A model generated the notes under the pieces. The model was not told the origin of the DNA. It made no database searches and saw only the letters and a program-made list of their open reading frames with translations. The position numbers and the translations under genes were made by a program. From positions 691,001 through 755,000 of the forward strand of contig CAUYUJ010005780.1 in assembly GCA_963575745.1 (NCBI GenBank): DNA of 64,000 nt, read 5' to 3'. Source of the DNA: Prorocentrum cordatum (lineage: Eukaryota > Sar > Dinophyceae > Prorocentrales > Prorocentraceae). Each line of letters opens with the position of its first letter. Position 1 is the first letter of the stretch. Below are positions 19,582 through 31,125 of this stretch, one piece after another.

Positions 19582-22500
19582 GCAGAATCAACTATCGCAC
19601 AAACTCGTCGGCTGTTCCAGAAGCGACGCATTCACTCTCCACACAACTCGCTCTCGCCCATTCTAAGCGGCATGCCCGTTTTTCCACCAAAAACAAACAC
19701 GAAATAACGCTCATTCCCCAACAACAACCACATTCAACCGAACAAGCAACACCGAATCCGTGACATCTAAGCTCCCCAATGCTGCCAGTGCTCCCGAATA
19801 ACAAGCAGTGCAAATATTGAAGGGGGCCGCGTGCAAGCTGGGGAAAGGTACCTGGACAGACATAGCGCAAGCCAATCACATCTGCGGAACATGCCGAAAA
19901 CACCAGGTGGCAGAACAAGCAACAGTGCACAACCATCGCGACGGAAGGTGCTCATCAACACACGCTCATGGAGTATTACAGACCCTCAGAGCATCAAACA
20001 ATCCAAGGCAACAGACCGTCGACGCCTCCCCCTGCACATCTGCTTCTCGGGGCCATCTGCCTGGGAACGCATCCCTCAAATGGAGGACGTATATGGCCCC
20101 TTCTTCCTCATCCTCCTCCTTCCCAACTTCATCCCCTCCCGGTTCCCCTCCTTGATAAACTGCCCTTCCATCCCGGCCCCTCCTTTGATTCCTCTCCCTC
20201 TCCGCACCGTGTTCTGATGATGAGAGTGCAATTTTAAAAGGTCCCTCAGCGTGGCGCCAGACCTGCCGTGAACCTCCAATGAGACTTCTTGCGGCGGGGT
20301 CGCGGGCGGAGCACTAACGCAGGAGGACAAGCCAAAAACAACGCAGACGACCACCAACAACACTGAGTTTGGACAATGCGATGTGCTTCTTTCGTTAATC
20401 TGCGTTTTGCCTTCCGCCGACCTCCAAATCCTCTTCGTATACGAACGTGCCTGCGGGGCTTCGCCATTTCCCCGGGTTAAAGAGGCGAACATCAACTTCC
20501 AAACGCTCGGTGTGATCACAAACATATGCTACAAATATTCCATATTCCCTTCCCCTTCCGTGCGATCACTCGACTCAAGTAGCCTCGAGACGAATACGAT
20601 GAAGAGGAAGGGCAAGACGAGGAAGAAAATGGAGACGAACAAAAACGAAAACGGACATCTTTCACCCCCCAGAGAGTAATACTTGTGTACCGAAAGCGCC
20701 TGAATGGGTCAGAAGATGTCGTACAGGCCTCTAAGATTATATTGAGGACTCTATGCCAACTACTTGTGCATATCTTGCACACGACAATAACGACTCGCTG
20801 GGTAGACAACACCACGTTTGCCCACATCCAACACAAACATGTGTGTGAAGACCGTGAAAAAAAACTACGTTCACCGCCACAGGGGCTGTCACGGACCTCC
20901 GACCCCAAACATACTGTGCTCAACTCGGCAACTTCGCCTCCCAAGCGCTCGAATGTCACCCACGATGCACTCCTCACATCCTTGAACTGTTGAATTGCTC
21001 CACAACTCTAAAGTTCCAAGCACGCTTGATGAAAGAATCTGGGGCCCACACATGATTTGAAATGCGTCGGGTAATTCGCACATCCATTATAATACTATGA
21101 CCGTATCAAGGATGGTGCGTCACCGCCCACCATTCCTTCAGTGCTTCTCCTTCTCGTCCTCATTCCCCTTCAATTCATTTCACTCACTCCTCCTTCCCCC
21201 CTCCCTTTGGTTCATTTCCTAACGGCTGCGCTCCCTCGTCCTCCACTGCCTGCTTGTCGAACGCACCCGCGTTCCCAATGTCTGCCTCATCTGTGCTGAC
21301 TTTCGATTCTCTTTCTCAACTCCGTTTTCCTCCTGGCTGTCAACTTCATCTCAAGACGGAGAAGCACGAAAGAGAAAGAGAAAGAGGGGAACCAAACGAC
21401 GGATAGTCACAACTGAAAGACAACTAATCAAATAGAACTGAACTTGCATAGGGTGATTGTTGTTGTAAGATGTTCGGGAAGACTTGCACCTGAACAATAA
21501 CATTTTTGCGTAATGTTGATCGCAAATTATTATTGCGAATCTAGTTGCTCTTATCTCAAACGCCAGCTGCTCGGGGGGGGGGGGTATTGGTCAGATTGCA
21601 GTTGCAACATCGAAGACATAGCTCATTCGGAGGCAGGTTCGGGGGGAGACAACGCCAGTATCGAGCGGCCACGCGTCTGTCATATCGCTCTGCTCACTTT
21701 GTCTTGCTCTCTCCCCCATCTCACTCTACACATGTCCCTCTCCTGCTGCACTCTCGCGCGTACGTCGGCACGTGATGCCCTCTCGTCGGCTCGGACGAAA
21801 CGGTGTGTGTGGTAAAGGGGAGGTTAGCGAGTCAACTCACGGAGAGCCAATGAATTGAGGAACTCGCCTGTATCCTTGTATCCTTGAATCCACGTCAAAC
21901 GCGTCGACTCCACTTCGAATTCGCGTCGAACCAACGTCGGAGCACAAGAGACGACTGCAATTTACAGGACATGACAGGTCCCCCGAAGACCCAACGTAAG
22001 AATAAACGCCACTCACCTCAAAATCGAATCGTGACAACACCGTGCTGACATGACGGCGTACCCTCCAACGGCCCCGGAATGTGCCAAAAACATACATCGA
22101 ACAGGCAACGTGTTCAGTACCCATGTCTACGTTGGCGGGTGTAATATCGACTACGTTAATTATGACGGGTGTGACCAAATAGTGCAATTCAACTTTTTGC
22201 TTGAAGATGCTGTTGGCATGCCGCATCAGGCATTCAGCCATTTACAATAATCGGATGTACTTGAAAACATTTGCGCGTTTGCGGTCCCTCAGAAACGACC
22301 AGCGGCCAAATTCCCCCTCCTGATCGTTCGGGATACATCGACCAACTCTGCAGAGCACAGAACCGTGCCAGATCAGTTACACGATTAAGCATCAACAAGC
22401 ATGTGAGGCAATGCACCGCACACCATAGACACTCGCACTCATCCCTAACACGGGGCGCAACCTACGCCTTCCACCTACCAATTTGAAACCACCGAGTGGC

Positions 22501-24105
22501 ATTCCTGTTTCTAGCTGCCAGCATCATGCCGCGCTGGCTCTCTCGCGGGGTCCCACACGAGCGCTGGATTCGACCATGGTGGAGTGCGGTGGCTAAGCAC
22601 CGCGGTGGTTAAGCACCGCCGCTGGGAAGAGAGGGAGACTAAAGAAATCGTGGATGCCGGTAAACCTGACGCGGCAAATGAACACCAACTCCCGAGCTGG
22701 TGATTTGTGAATGCCGTGTTGAGGCCGAGTCTTTTCAGCACAGAGACCCCTATTGCGAGTGGGTGAACATTTCCCTTGCCAAGATGACAGGAGGGCTGTT
22801 GGCGATGTTACGGCTGGGCGATTCGAGCACGCTGCGCGAGGAATCAGACATCGCGTGCAGACCCTGAGGCGGGTAGGTACGCCCTGTGGCTAAGGCCTCG
22901 TTGGGGCGCGCCCACACCCATGACTTTGGATGTTGTAGTTCTGCTTTGTTCTCGGCATCCTCGGGCGGTGGGATTCCACCGCCAAGTCTCATTCGGAGGA
23001 ACTTGGTGGCCTCGACAAAAACTGTTCTCCTTTTCGACATGAACGAAGACGGTATCTACCTCAGTCCTCGAACCCAAGCGTATGGGCTTGATCCAAGAAA
23101 GCCCTGGCACAGCTGAGCTAGCCATTACCAACACCTCAAGACTATCGCGTATTAGTTCGGTCCAGGGCTCATTTTCAGCCACAACGATTGGGGAACACCT
23201 ACCACGACGAGGGGCAGCCTGCCTGACTGTAGCCTTGCATCCCTGGCGGGCACATGGAAAAAATGGGGCAAAAAGTTCAGCGCCCAGATGCAGTGGTGCA
23301 CAAGCACGTGACAATATAGTAATGTACAAGCACGGCGTGGGACATGGAGAACAAATATATCCGAACCGCGCAATGACTCGGGCTGTGAAACGTCTCCCCA
23401 TCCTCCCCCTGACCGGATGCACACACCAATACCAGTGCATCCGCGTAGCACGTCGCATTTCCTAAAGCGTGCTTGCACTAGGGGCTTCGTGGGCAAACAC
23501 TTTTGTCTGACGAGGTCAGTCGCGCGATCCAGCCATGTAGACCAGGGAGCGAGAAGCTCGCAGAGGTGCACTAAGAATTCTCAAACAACGGTAGCGTGGC
23601 AACGCTGTAGAAATAGCGATCGACGACTAGGAGCCACGAAAGCCCGGCACTGTGCAACCACCACTGGTCCTCTCACATCGCTCCACCGTGCCATTATCAG
23701 GCGGGGAAGCGCACCCGTGAACATGGAAAGCACCCAAAGAGGTCTCATTCTTACGTTTGCAGTCATGACGTGGTGCGGACCGTCCACATGCCGCGTAAAA
23801 TTCGCCATCTCATGGCTACACAACGAGACAACACGTAACGATCCCCTCCCGAGACTCCCTGGGCCTCCGACGCCTCCCTGCCGCTCCCCAAGGCTTTCCG
23901 ACGCTTCCAAGACGGCGGCCAAGGAAAGCAACCGACGCCGCGCAAATGGCACAATATGCTTCCAGCGCTGCAAGACAGGGCTCCGAGACGTCCGAACACT
24001 GTGTTTACCACCTGCACCTTTGCATGTTTGTTCTCGCTGGAGCGGAGTTCGCTGCCTCGCCGCTGACGAAAAAGCTTGCATGACTGTCGGGTTCTCTCCT
24101 TCTCT
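19582..24105. other. No confidently supported gene in 4.5 kb
   Basis: Relatively A/T-richer DNA. Frames with a true ATG exist at 22750-23040 (-), 22844-23458 (-) and 23581-24081 (-, 167 codons), but third-position composition is near even in the last and the first two overlap in different frames, so none is called. Poly-G at 21572-21583. A short direct repeat TAAGCACCGC is at 22593-22619. Confidence 0.4.
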
Positions 24106-24109
24106 GCCA

Positions 24110-24380
24110 GCCCAAGAATCACGCCTCCAAGGTGGCCCCAAGACAGCCCACGAGGCACCCAAGACCTCGAGATGGCCCCAGAGGCCCTCAGGATGGCCCA
24201 ACAGGTCTCCGAGATATCCTACGAGACGCTCAAGGCGACCCCTCAGGGCCCCAAGACGGCCCCTAAAAGGCCCCCAAGACGGACTCCGAAGGCGCTTGAC
24301 TGCCCAAAAGCACCCTAAGACGGCCCAAGGAGCCCCCAAGAGGTCCCGAGTCCCCAAGACGCCCCCAAGAGGCACAAATT
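24110..24380 (+). repeat. CCAAGACGGCC array
   Basis: Degenerate 10-12 bp units on the + strand. No conserved element end seen on either side. Confidence 0.75.
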
Positions 24381-26895
24381 AGGAGGGAAGGAGAGGAAAA
24401 GAGGGAGACGATGACGAGCACCATGAGAGACACTCCGACACGAAACCGAAGAGGCTGTAACATTTCACGGCTATCCCAGGCATCGAGGCGCGATGTGTCG
24501 ACTCCGTTTTCGCTCCTCGAACAATCACAACCCAGGAGTGCTGGGCTGGCATTGTGGAGGGACGTGCCGCAAGCATCTGGACATCTATAGCCAGATTCGG
24601 CAGCAATGGCGAACGAAAGGCGTCTGAACCCTTGACATGACCCCCCCTCCCCGGGTGATGTTGAGGAATCAAGCGTGTCCAGCAAAAGATACGAGGGCAA
24701 CTGCTGAGACCCAGTCATGCGCATGAATGCTTTGGACTGCGCATCATGACCACCCTACACCCCTGACGACCTCCATCCTTATTCTCGCCTCCTCCTCCTC
24801 ACTCCCATCTGCCTCCTCCTCATTCCCCTTTCGCTTCTCGTTCCTCCGCTCCCTCCTCCCCGCTCCCTCCCCCTTGATACCCCCCTGGGTGCACGCAGCA
24901 TGCAGTGGTGCCCCCTGGGACACGCGCCCCCGTTGCAGCCCCCGGCGACCGCAGGCCCGGGGCTTCCAGCTCCTCTGGCAGTGGGCTTCGAGCCCCCGGG
25001 CAATGGGCTTCCAGCCCCTGTGCACGGGGAGCCCGAACAGTGCGCGTGCGGCACACAAAGGTCACGACGTCTGAATTCTGACCCCACCAACAGTCGATTC
25101 TCCCGAATCGATGGGAGACGGGTGTAGGGTTCGGATTTCGCCACGTGTTCGACAAATTCCGAATCCTGCCCCCACCGCCCATCCGGTTGACTGAATCGTT
25201 CATCAGCGTGGGTAGGCTCCAGAACTAGCCGATGGGTAATGCGCGTGCGGCACACAGCCGAGGGCGTGCGCCGCACTTCGGCGCCCGCGCCCAGGGCGTG
25301 GCGGATTCGCGGCTGGCGCCGGCGCATGTGCGGCCAGCTGCTCCCACCCGAAGCGGAGCGCGCAGCCTAAGCCTTCGGGGTCTTCGGGGACGCGCTGGAC
25401 TTCGGGGACTTCCTGTGGGAGCGCGGGCCGCAAAGCCAACCACGCGCGGAGGCGCAACTCGTGCGCCAGAGTGCTCCCGTGTCAACCCTGTAGGCGATGG
25501 GGCAGGGATGAGGGCGAGGACCAACGACAGCAGGCGCAGGGAAGGAGGAGCAGGATCAACACGAATTATCGATAGGAGTAAATGTGGTGGTGAAGCGAAT
25601 TATCGGAGACATGCCTGTGGAAGTGAGAAGGGACCGGCCTTCTCAGAAAGCGGCAGGGCTTCTCAGAAACCATCTGGCGTTCTAAGAAGCCGTCTACGCG
25701 TTCGGAGAAAACTTACAAAACTTCTCAGAAAGCTGGAGAGCTTCCGAGCAGTCTGGGAAGGCTTGCCCCGCGTCTGACTTCCCCCTGAGCTCGCCGCCGA
25801 AATTAACAACTGGCAGGGAACTCGGGATGAAGTCGAAAAGCTCCTTTGCGCCAGATCTGATGCCCCTCCCCCATTGCAGGACAACGGAAAGATAAACAGT
25901 TCGGGACGACGCTTCCACCCTGTCATCCAAATGGGACGTTGCGAACAAATGAGGTATCCTTGAACTTCCCCCCCAAAAGATACCATCTGGTAACTGGTTA
26001 CCTATCATACTCGGCATTATGATGCTTGATGCGCGTGAAATTGCAAACGCACGGGCATGTAAATATTCAAAGGCTACTTCCCAATCGTCTTTATTATGAA
26101 TCGCCCTCCCACGTTTTAGATTAGACGCCGCTCACAAGAAAAACTATATTCATATGCAGACAATGCAAGCGAACTAGTTCGCTTGTGGATCACAATCCCT
26201 GGAAGAGAAGGCACACTAAACCTCGTGACATTCTTGAAATGGGGATGCGCTTAAGCATGTAAATAATGCCAGTTCAAAGAAAACTATGATCATTGGAATG
26301 TCGGCTCCGCGCGTAGAAGATCACCAGAACGGCGGCGGACCAGCCTTGGCCAGACGGCAATTCGTGATCGTCTGTTGGAACCAAGACCGGGACAACGTCG
26401 GACATCGGACCGAGACACATCAGGGATTTCTGCGATCCGGCGGTTCTGGAGGTGTATCGGGCCACGCGGTCGTTCCAGAGCGCACCGAATCGCTCTGGGA
26501 ACGGTCTGGGACGCTCTGGAACGGATGTATCCCCGTCCTGGGCCCGCCCGACATCTGCCGGGTGAACCTCCCAACTCCAGGGCGCGCTGGGGGCGCGGCT
26601 GCCCCGGGGTTAGAAGAGCGCTGGGGCCCACCCGCGGGACCCCATGCGCGGCAGGATCATTGCGTCGGCCCCACAGTGAGCCCTCCTCCGCCTCCTCCTG
26701 ACTGATCATCCTCTTGTCTGCTCCTGTCCCCCATCCCTCCTCCTGTTACCCTCCTCCTCTCTCCTCCCCTCTTCTCCTCCTTCTCCTCCTCCTTTCCTCT
26801 TCCTCATTCCCCATCCCTTGTCCTTACCAAACACTCCCTGTCGCACCCACAACAATGTCGGTAGGTCGGCCGGGCGTTTCGCCTGAGACAGTCTC
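24381..26895. other. No supported gene; pyrimidine-rich patches
   Basis: CCT-rich patches at 24775-24880 and 26670-26830. 24975-25025 carries a GGGCTTCGAGCCCCCGGGCA / GGGCTTCCAGCCCCTG near-duplicate. A plus-strand Arg/Ala-rich frame at 25232-25777 is a GC artefact in my reading. Confidence 0.4.
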
Positions 26896-26934
26896 ACGAG
26901 CTACGGTCCTGAAACTTCCAATCTGCAACAGATT

Positions 26935-27260
26935 CAGGGATGGAAGGCGGATGGTATTTTCAAAATCGTCGAAAAAACTGCAGCTAGTTCAACCATGGAG
27001 GGCGGATCGTATTTCCATAATGTGGCTCTCGTCTTTGCGCCGTACACACGGTTTCAAAATGCGGTTCTCGAATAACCGCCGCGCGCGGTCATCGTCGAAC
27101 CTTGCAGCAGCTTCCGGCATGGAGGGCGGTTCATTTCCAACATGTGGCTCTCGTCTTAGCGCCAAACATGCTCGTCTTACTTACAAGTTAGCAGCAGTTC
27201 CGAAGATGGAGGGCGGCTCGTTTTCAAACTGTTGCTCTCGCCAAGCGTCGCGCACATTCG
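26935..27260. repeat. Degenerate tandem repeat with ATGGAGGGCGG core
   Basis: Cores begin at about 26940, 26995, 27119 and 27205, each followed by TATTTTC or CATTTCCA and, in three copies, a block like TGTGGCTCTCGTC. Spacing is irregular (55-124 bp), with stops in most frames. Confidence 0.65.
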
Positions 27261-28055
27261 TCTGAAAAGTTTGCAGCAGTGTCAAGGAGTCGCATGCTCA
27301 AGCCCCAGGCATGCTGTTCTGGCACGGCTTAGGATTGTCAAGGCGCAGCAATCACGATGATTCGCGGCGCTCAAGTACAAGAAGCGGTGTTGTGGCACTA
27401 CTTAAAGTTGTCAAGACGCTCATATTGACTCGCGGCCTTGCAATCCCAGGAATGACGTCGTGGTGTGCTTGAGGGTTCGCAGAGGGAAATTTTACAAAGG
27501 GGAACTTCCCGCAATGAACATACATTCTTGTAGGGCTCTGTGGAGAGGGAACTTGGACGGAGGGTTGATTGCAACATCGTTGATGCGTCTTGGGCTGGGA
27601 CTGGTCCTCCTCCTCCTCCTCCTCTTCCTCTTCCTCCTCCTCCTCCCCCCCCCATTTCCCTCCTCCTCATACGCTCTCCTCCCCCTCCTGCGCCGCTCCT
27701 GAACTTCGACCTGCCCTTGCGGAATGCCGTCGCTGGCGCGGAACTCGCCTTCTTCAGGGTCCTCGCTCCCTGCGGGGAGGAGGAAGGGGAGGAGCTTAGC
27801 GCTTGAAGCTTGCCGAACGTCAAAATCAAAAGGAGGAGATAGCCAAAGGCAGGGGGACGTGGTCTTCGCACCCCTGAGGGCATCGAAGAGGTGGAAAGTC
27901 TGGGCCCCCCCCCTGCCCTCCTCGCCACTTCTCCACAACAGCTGCCAACCTCCGCCTCCCTGACGTGGCAAATCCCTAACCTAACCTGACCCAGGCCCTG
28001 TCGACACTGCGCCAAAGCTAACCTGACCCATTAAAACTAACGTGACAACGGCTCG
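27261..28055. other. No supported gene
   Basis: A CCT tract lies at 27604-27670. The minus-strand frame covering 27700-27970 has some protein-like composition but no ATG. Confidence 0.4.
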
Positions 28056-28059
28056 GCGA

Positions 28060-28740
28060 CATCAGTGTGTCACGCGCGCGCTGTAGCAAATTATGCGCCA
28101 GAATGGGGCGACACAGCAGCATGCAAGACAAAACTGCCAATTGTACCACGAAAGATGTGGCCGGCGCCTGGGCGACAGCGACATTGTTCATCAGACATGT
28201 GACCAGTGCTACAGCAAGAACGACATACTCAATGAAGGATGCGGCTGGCGCCTAGGCGACAGCAGCATTTTCCATCAGACATGTGACAGGTGTCACAGCG
28301 AGAACGGCATGCTCAATGAAGGATGTCGCAGGTGCCGAGGCAAGAATAACATTTTCAATCAGACATGTGGCCTGCGCCGAGGCGAGAACGACATGCGCAA
28401 TGAAGGATGTCGCCGGCGCCTAGGCGACAGCCACATTTTCAGTTCGAAAACCTGGACAGCGCCAAGGCGAGAACGGCATGATCAATGAAGGATGTCGCCG
28501 GCGCCCAGGCGACAGCAGTATTTTCAATCAGACATTGGGCTGGCGCCAAGGCGAGAGCGACGTTCTCCATGAAGAGCGTCGCTGGCGCCGAAACGACAGC
28601 AGCATGTTCTATCAGAGATGTGGCCCACGCACAGGCGAGATCAACACGATGAATGAAAGATGTAGCCGGCGCCTAGGCGGCAACAACATTTTAATCGGAG
28701 ATGTGGCCCACGCACAAGCCGCAGCATCATTCCGAGACAA
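28060..28740 (+). repeat. Tandem repeat of a 42-bp unit (84-bp higher order)
   Basis: About 14 units. Alternating unit types are recognisable at DNA level by GGCGCCTAGGCGACAGC...CATTTTC...CAGACATGTG and AAGAACGACATACTCAATGAAG. The 42-bp period is a multiple of three, so each unit reads in the same phase until a single-base insertion near 28441-28465. Confidence 0.85.
28093..28488 (+). CDS. Possible 14-residue-repeat protein, first segment
   Basis: A true ATG at 28093 opens 131 codons that are almost entirely 14-residue repeats. Odd units read like CGWRLGDSSIFHQT and even units like CDRCHSENGMLNEG, each starting with Cys. After seven units the phase is lost at about 28441 and the frame ends at 28488. 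A Cys every 14 residues with charged turns could form a repeat fold, but no known family comes to mind. Because the DNA period is 3n, an open frame is expected whenever one unit lacks a stop, so translation is not proven. The next segment continues the same repeat one base out of phase. Confidence 0.3.
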   Translation: MRQNGATQQHARQNCQLYHERCGRRLGDSDIVHQTCDQCYSKNDILNEGCGWRLGDSSIFHQTCDRCHSENGMLNEGCRRCRGKNNIFNQTCGLRRGENDMRNEGCRRRLGDSHIFSSKTWTAPRRERHDQ

Positions 28741-28819
28741 ACGTGTCGCCAAAATGCAAGTTTCACGCCCATTCCGCGCGGGCCGGGCTCGGTGTCACCG
28801 AGGTCCGGGTGGTGGGTAG
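28478..28819 (+). CDS. Possible 14-residue-repeat protein, second segment (+1 phase)
   Basis: Same repeat as the preceding segment, restarted in another frame with an ATG at 28478. Units read CRRRPGDSSIFNQT, LGWRQGESDVLHEE, RRWRRNDSSMFYQR, CGPRTGEINTMNER and CSRRLGGNNILIGD, decaying toward the right and then running 40 residues into non-repeat DNA. Comparison of the units shows one extra base near 28441-28465 separating the two segments. Either one gene carries a frameshift (mutation or base-calling error) or neither segment is coding. Confidence 0.25.
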   Translation: MINEGCRRRPGDSSIFNQTLGWRQGESDVLHEERRWRRNDSSMFYQRCGPRTGEINTMNERCSRRLGGNNILIGDVAHAQAAASFRDKRVAKMQVSRPFRAGRARCHRGPGGG

Positions 28820-29019
28820 TCCACGTTAGGGGGGGGTGAGACTGTCCTCGAGGATCGAGTATCGAAGACCGAGGCGAAGATCGAGAGTCCTCTCTCACCC
28901 GACTCTGGCCGGTAGATGTGCCGCTGACTCCGCGCACGTTGTTCTACAGTAAAAACACAACCATTGATGTGTTGGTGCGTGTCTTCGTTGATTGATCACG
29001 GAGTCGATTTCGGTGGTTG

Positions 29020-29810
29020 AAAAGGGTGTTGCCGCTGCAACGGTGGCCTCATTCCAGGACCGGCCCTGTGCTTCCCTCGTTCGGAATGGCGCTCTCGCCT
29101 GGGCGCGGGCCTGTTTTCCGGACCGGAGTCCTTCCTTGTCGTTGTCGCCCCCCTGTCCCCTCCTTCGCCGTCCCCTCGTCCTCCAGCTCCTCGCACTCCT
29201 CCTACCACTGCTCCTTCTGTTGCGGCTGTCCCTCCTTCCACCCCTCCTCCCGCATCCTCCTGCTCATAATCCTGCTCATCCATCTACTCAGCCTCCTGCT
29301 CATCCGCCACCTTCTCCTCACCCACCTCCTCGAAAGTGCACGGCCCCCCCTGCTGCTTGCTTTCGCAGAGCGCGATGAGGTCATTTGGGGGCACCAAATC
29401 TGCTATGACACCCGTTCGCGGACAGAGAAAAAACAAAAAACATCGCAATTCCCGATATGGCGCGAGCGCATCTAAGCTTTCCACCTCTACAATTACTCAA
29501 TCTGAATATACTCTCCCTCTTTCCCTGATGGCGTCCGGGTGATGGCCGCGCACCCTCCGCGTACTGTTTGTTTTCACACAGGATGCCCGGGAAATCCCGG
29601 GAAACGACTCTCGCTGAGGCGCCGGCGTCATTTTTCCCCAAATGCTGCTCTCGTTGAGGCGCCGGCCTCATTTCTGTTCCCGAATCGTTCCGGATCGTGC
29701 TCCCGCTGCAGAGTGGGCCTCATTTTCGGATCGGTGTTTGGCCTCCGTCGTTCAGGATGGCGTTCTCGCCCCAGCGCGGGCCTTTTTCTCGCGCGCCCAT
29801 CCGCCCGCCA
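29020..29810. repeat. Diverged tandem repeat, GCTCTCG...GGGCCTCATTT units
   Basis: Units of roughly 53 bp at 29590-29800 share a GCTCTCGTTGAGGCGCCGG or GTTCTCGCCCCAGCGCGGG core followed by CCTCATTTT and a TTCCGGATC/TTCAGGATG link. Two related units lie at 29030-29130. Confidence 0.6.
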
Positions 29811-30211
29811 CCACTGCACCGCACCGCCACCACCACCACCACCACCACCACCACCACCACCACCACAACCAGCACCAGCACCAGCACCAGTACCAACACC
29901 ACCACCACCAGCACCACCACCACCAGCACCAGCACCACCAACACCACCATCACCACCACCACCACCACCACCACCACCACTACCACCACCACCACCACCA
30001 CCACCACCACCACCACCACCACCACCACCACGACAACCACGCACACACGCACGCACGCACGCACGTGCACCACCACCCACTACGCACGCGCGCGCGGAGC
30101 CACAGGTCCGCTACGACACGCGTCCGCGGATAGAGAAAATCAGCGCCATGGTAAGGGATGGGAGGGAGGGGTAGGACGTCAGATATGACGCGAGCGCACC
30201 TAACTTGCCTT
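29337..30211. repeat. Direct repeat pair flanking the (CCA)n region
   Basis: 29395-29480 and 30105-30205 share CTATGACACCCGTTCGCGGA / CTACGACACGCGTCCGCGGA, AGAGAAAA and ATATGGCGCGAGCGCATCTAA / ATGACGCGAGCGCACCTAA. Same orientation, about 720 bp apart. Confidence 0.65.
29815..30050 (+). repeat. (CCA)n tract
   Basis: About 210 bases of CCA/CAC triplets with AGC interruptions, running into ACGC repeats at 30040-30065. polyPro, polyHis and polyThr frames are artefacts. Confidence 0.95.
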
Positions 30212-30243
30212 CTCCCTCTCCCCGTCCCCTCTCCCCCTCTTTG

Positions 30244-30262
30244 GTAGCCATTTTGGCTCAAG
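30244..30262 (+). promoter_or_regulatory. Relict of the dinoflagellate spliced leader
   Basis: GTAGCCATTTTGGCTCAAG is identical to the last 19 bases of the conserved 22-base leader trans-spliced onto dinoflagellate mRNAs. It is preceded by a long pyrimidine tract (30205-30242), so the AG inside the relict could itself serve as a trans-splice acceptor. Genomic leader relicts are known in dinoflagellates as marks of genes that passed through a processed mRNA. No donor site or Sm-site context of a leader RNA gene was recognised downstream, so I read it as a relict. Confidence 0.9.
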
Positions 30263-30329
30263 CCATTGGGCAGGAGTCGGCGGCGGCTGGCTTCTTTCTG
30301 GGAGGATCGCGGACCCAGCACGGTCCGCT

Positions 30330-31125
30330 ATGGAGCCTGTGCTCGCGGCGTGCCCGGCGGCAGTGGCGGCGGCTTGCGGCGCGGTGTTGGCCGTGTAGTC
30401 TGGAATCGAGGGCAAAATACTGCACTCCGCGGTGACTGCTGCCGCCCGATGTGCAGCATCCGCAGTTGGTGGTCCTCGGCAAGACGCCGACGTGCAGCGG
30501 GATGTCGTTGTTGCGCACATCGTGCTCCTGGAGCGTGTCCTCGGCATTGTGAAGCGAGCGCTGCACCTTGACGCCAAGCTTTCGCGAACGGCAGCGAAGC
30601 GCGCCCTCCGCCAGCGTGGAGGCGGGGCACTCGCATCGCGGCTTGGTCGCCTCAGCAAGTTGGGGAACTCTGGGGCGTATTTGGACGTGGAGCTCTTCGG
30701 TGACCTTGAATCCTTTTCTGGAGGACAAGGACGCTGGCGGCTCCACCATGCGCGATGAGACGGGCAGCACGGTTGTGACTGAGCAGCATGATGGCTGCGC
30801 TGCGAATAGCAGCACCGGTGGTGAGGACTTCGACGGCGCGGGCGTGAACATCGTGATGAAGAGCGACCTTGCTACTGAGCCGCTGACCTTGAGCGCGGAC
30901 CAATAGATGATGGATGAGGCGGCTAGCGTCGCCGTGGAGCTGGAGGCCAGGCTGGTGGAGGGCAACGCTGCGCACAAGGCCGTCTGCGGGGCGGCCTTCG
31001 ACTCTGGCTTGGTGCCGCCGCGGCACTTGTCCTACGGCGAGGCTGTCACCGTGGGGGAGTCCTCCGTGGGGCTCGAGACGCCGCTCGTGAAGACGGGCAG
31101 TCGCGGAGAGGATGTTATACCGTAA
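30330..31125 (+). pseudogene. Retroposed gene copy downstream of the leader relict, broken
   Basis: The first ATG after the relict (30330) starts MEPVLAACPAAVAAACGAVL, which looks like a signal peptide, but a TAG follows at 30396. The same frame continues open to 30758 (landmarks DVVVAHIVLLERVLGIVKRA, GAYLDVELFGDLESF). Near 30715-30725 the protein-like sequence moves one frame (EDKDAGGSTMRDETGSTVV) and runs to a TAG at 30904-30906, then resumes in that frame as MMDEAASVAVELEARLVEG to a stop at 31125. So there are two in-frame stops and one frameshift in an otherwise protein-like stretch with GC-rich third positions. The complementary strand is also fairly open, so strand rests mainly on the leader relict. 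I do not recognise the protein. No poly(A) trace is seen after 31125. Confidence 0.55.

Noticed and set aside
22844-23458. ATG-started 204-codon minus-strand frame
   Set aside because: Overlaps another ATG frame in a different phase; no domain, mixed composition, no splice evidence.
23581-24081. 167-codon minus-strand ATG frame
   Set aside because: Third positions are near 50 percent GC, unlike the better genes here, and the + strand is also open.
28060-28740. CRISPR-like array
   Set aside because: Units are contiguous with no unique spacers, and the host is eukaryotic.
29720-30080. polyPro, polyHis, polyThr and antisense polyGly/polyVal frames
   Set aside because: All are translations of the (CCA)n tract; the same reasoning removes frames in the GGA, CCT, GAT, GAC and ACT tracts.
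30244-30320. Functional spliced-leader RNA gene
   Set aside because: I see no donor site directly after the leader and no Sm-site context downstream, so a relict is more likely.
30258-31033. A long minus-strand open frame (Ser/Pro/Ala-rich) over the leader-linked region
   Set aside because: It has no ATG near its left end. The leader relict and the signal-peptide-like ATG frame point to the + strand. Third-position composition did not separate the two strands, so this is a judgement.
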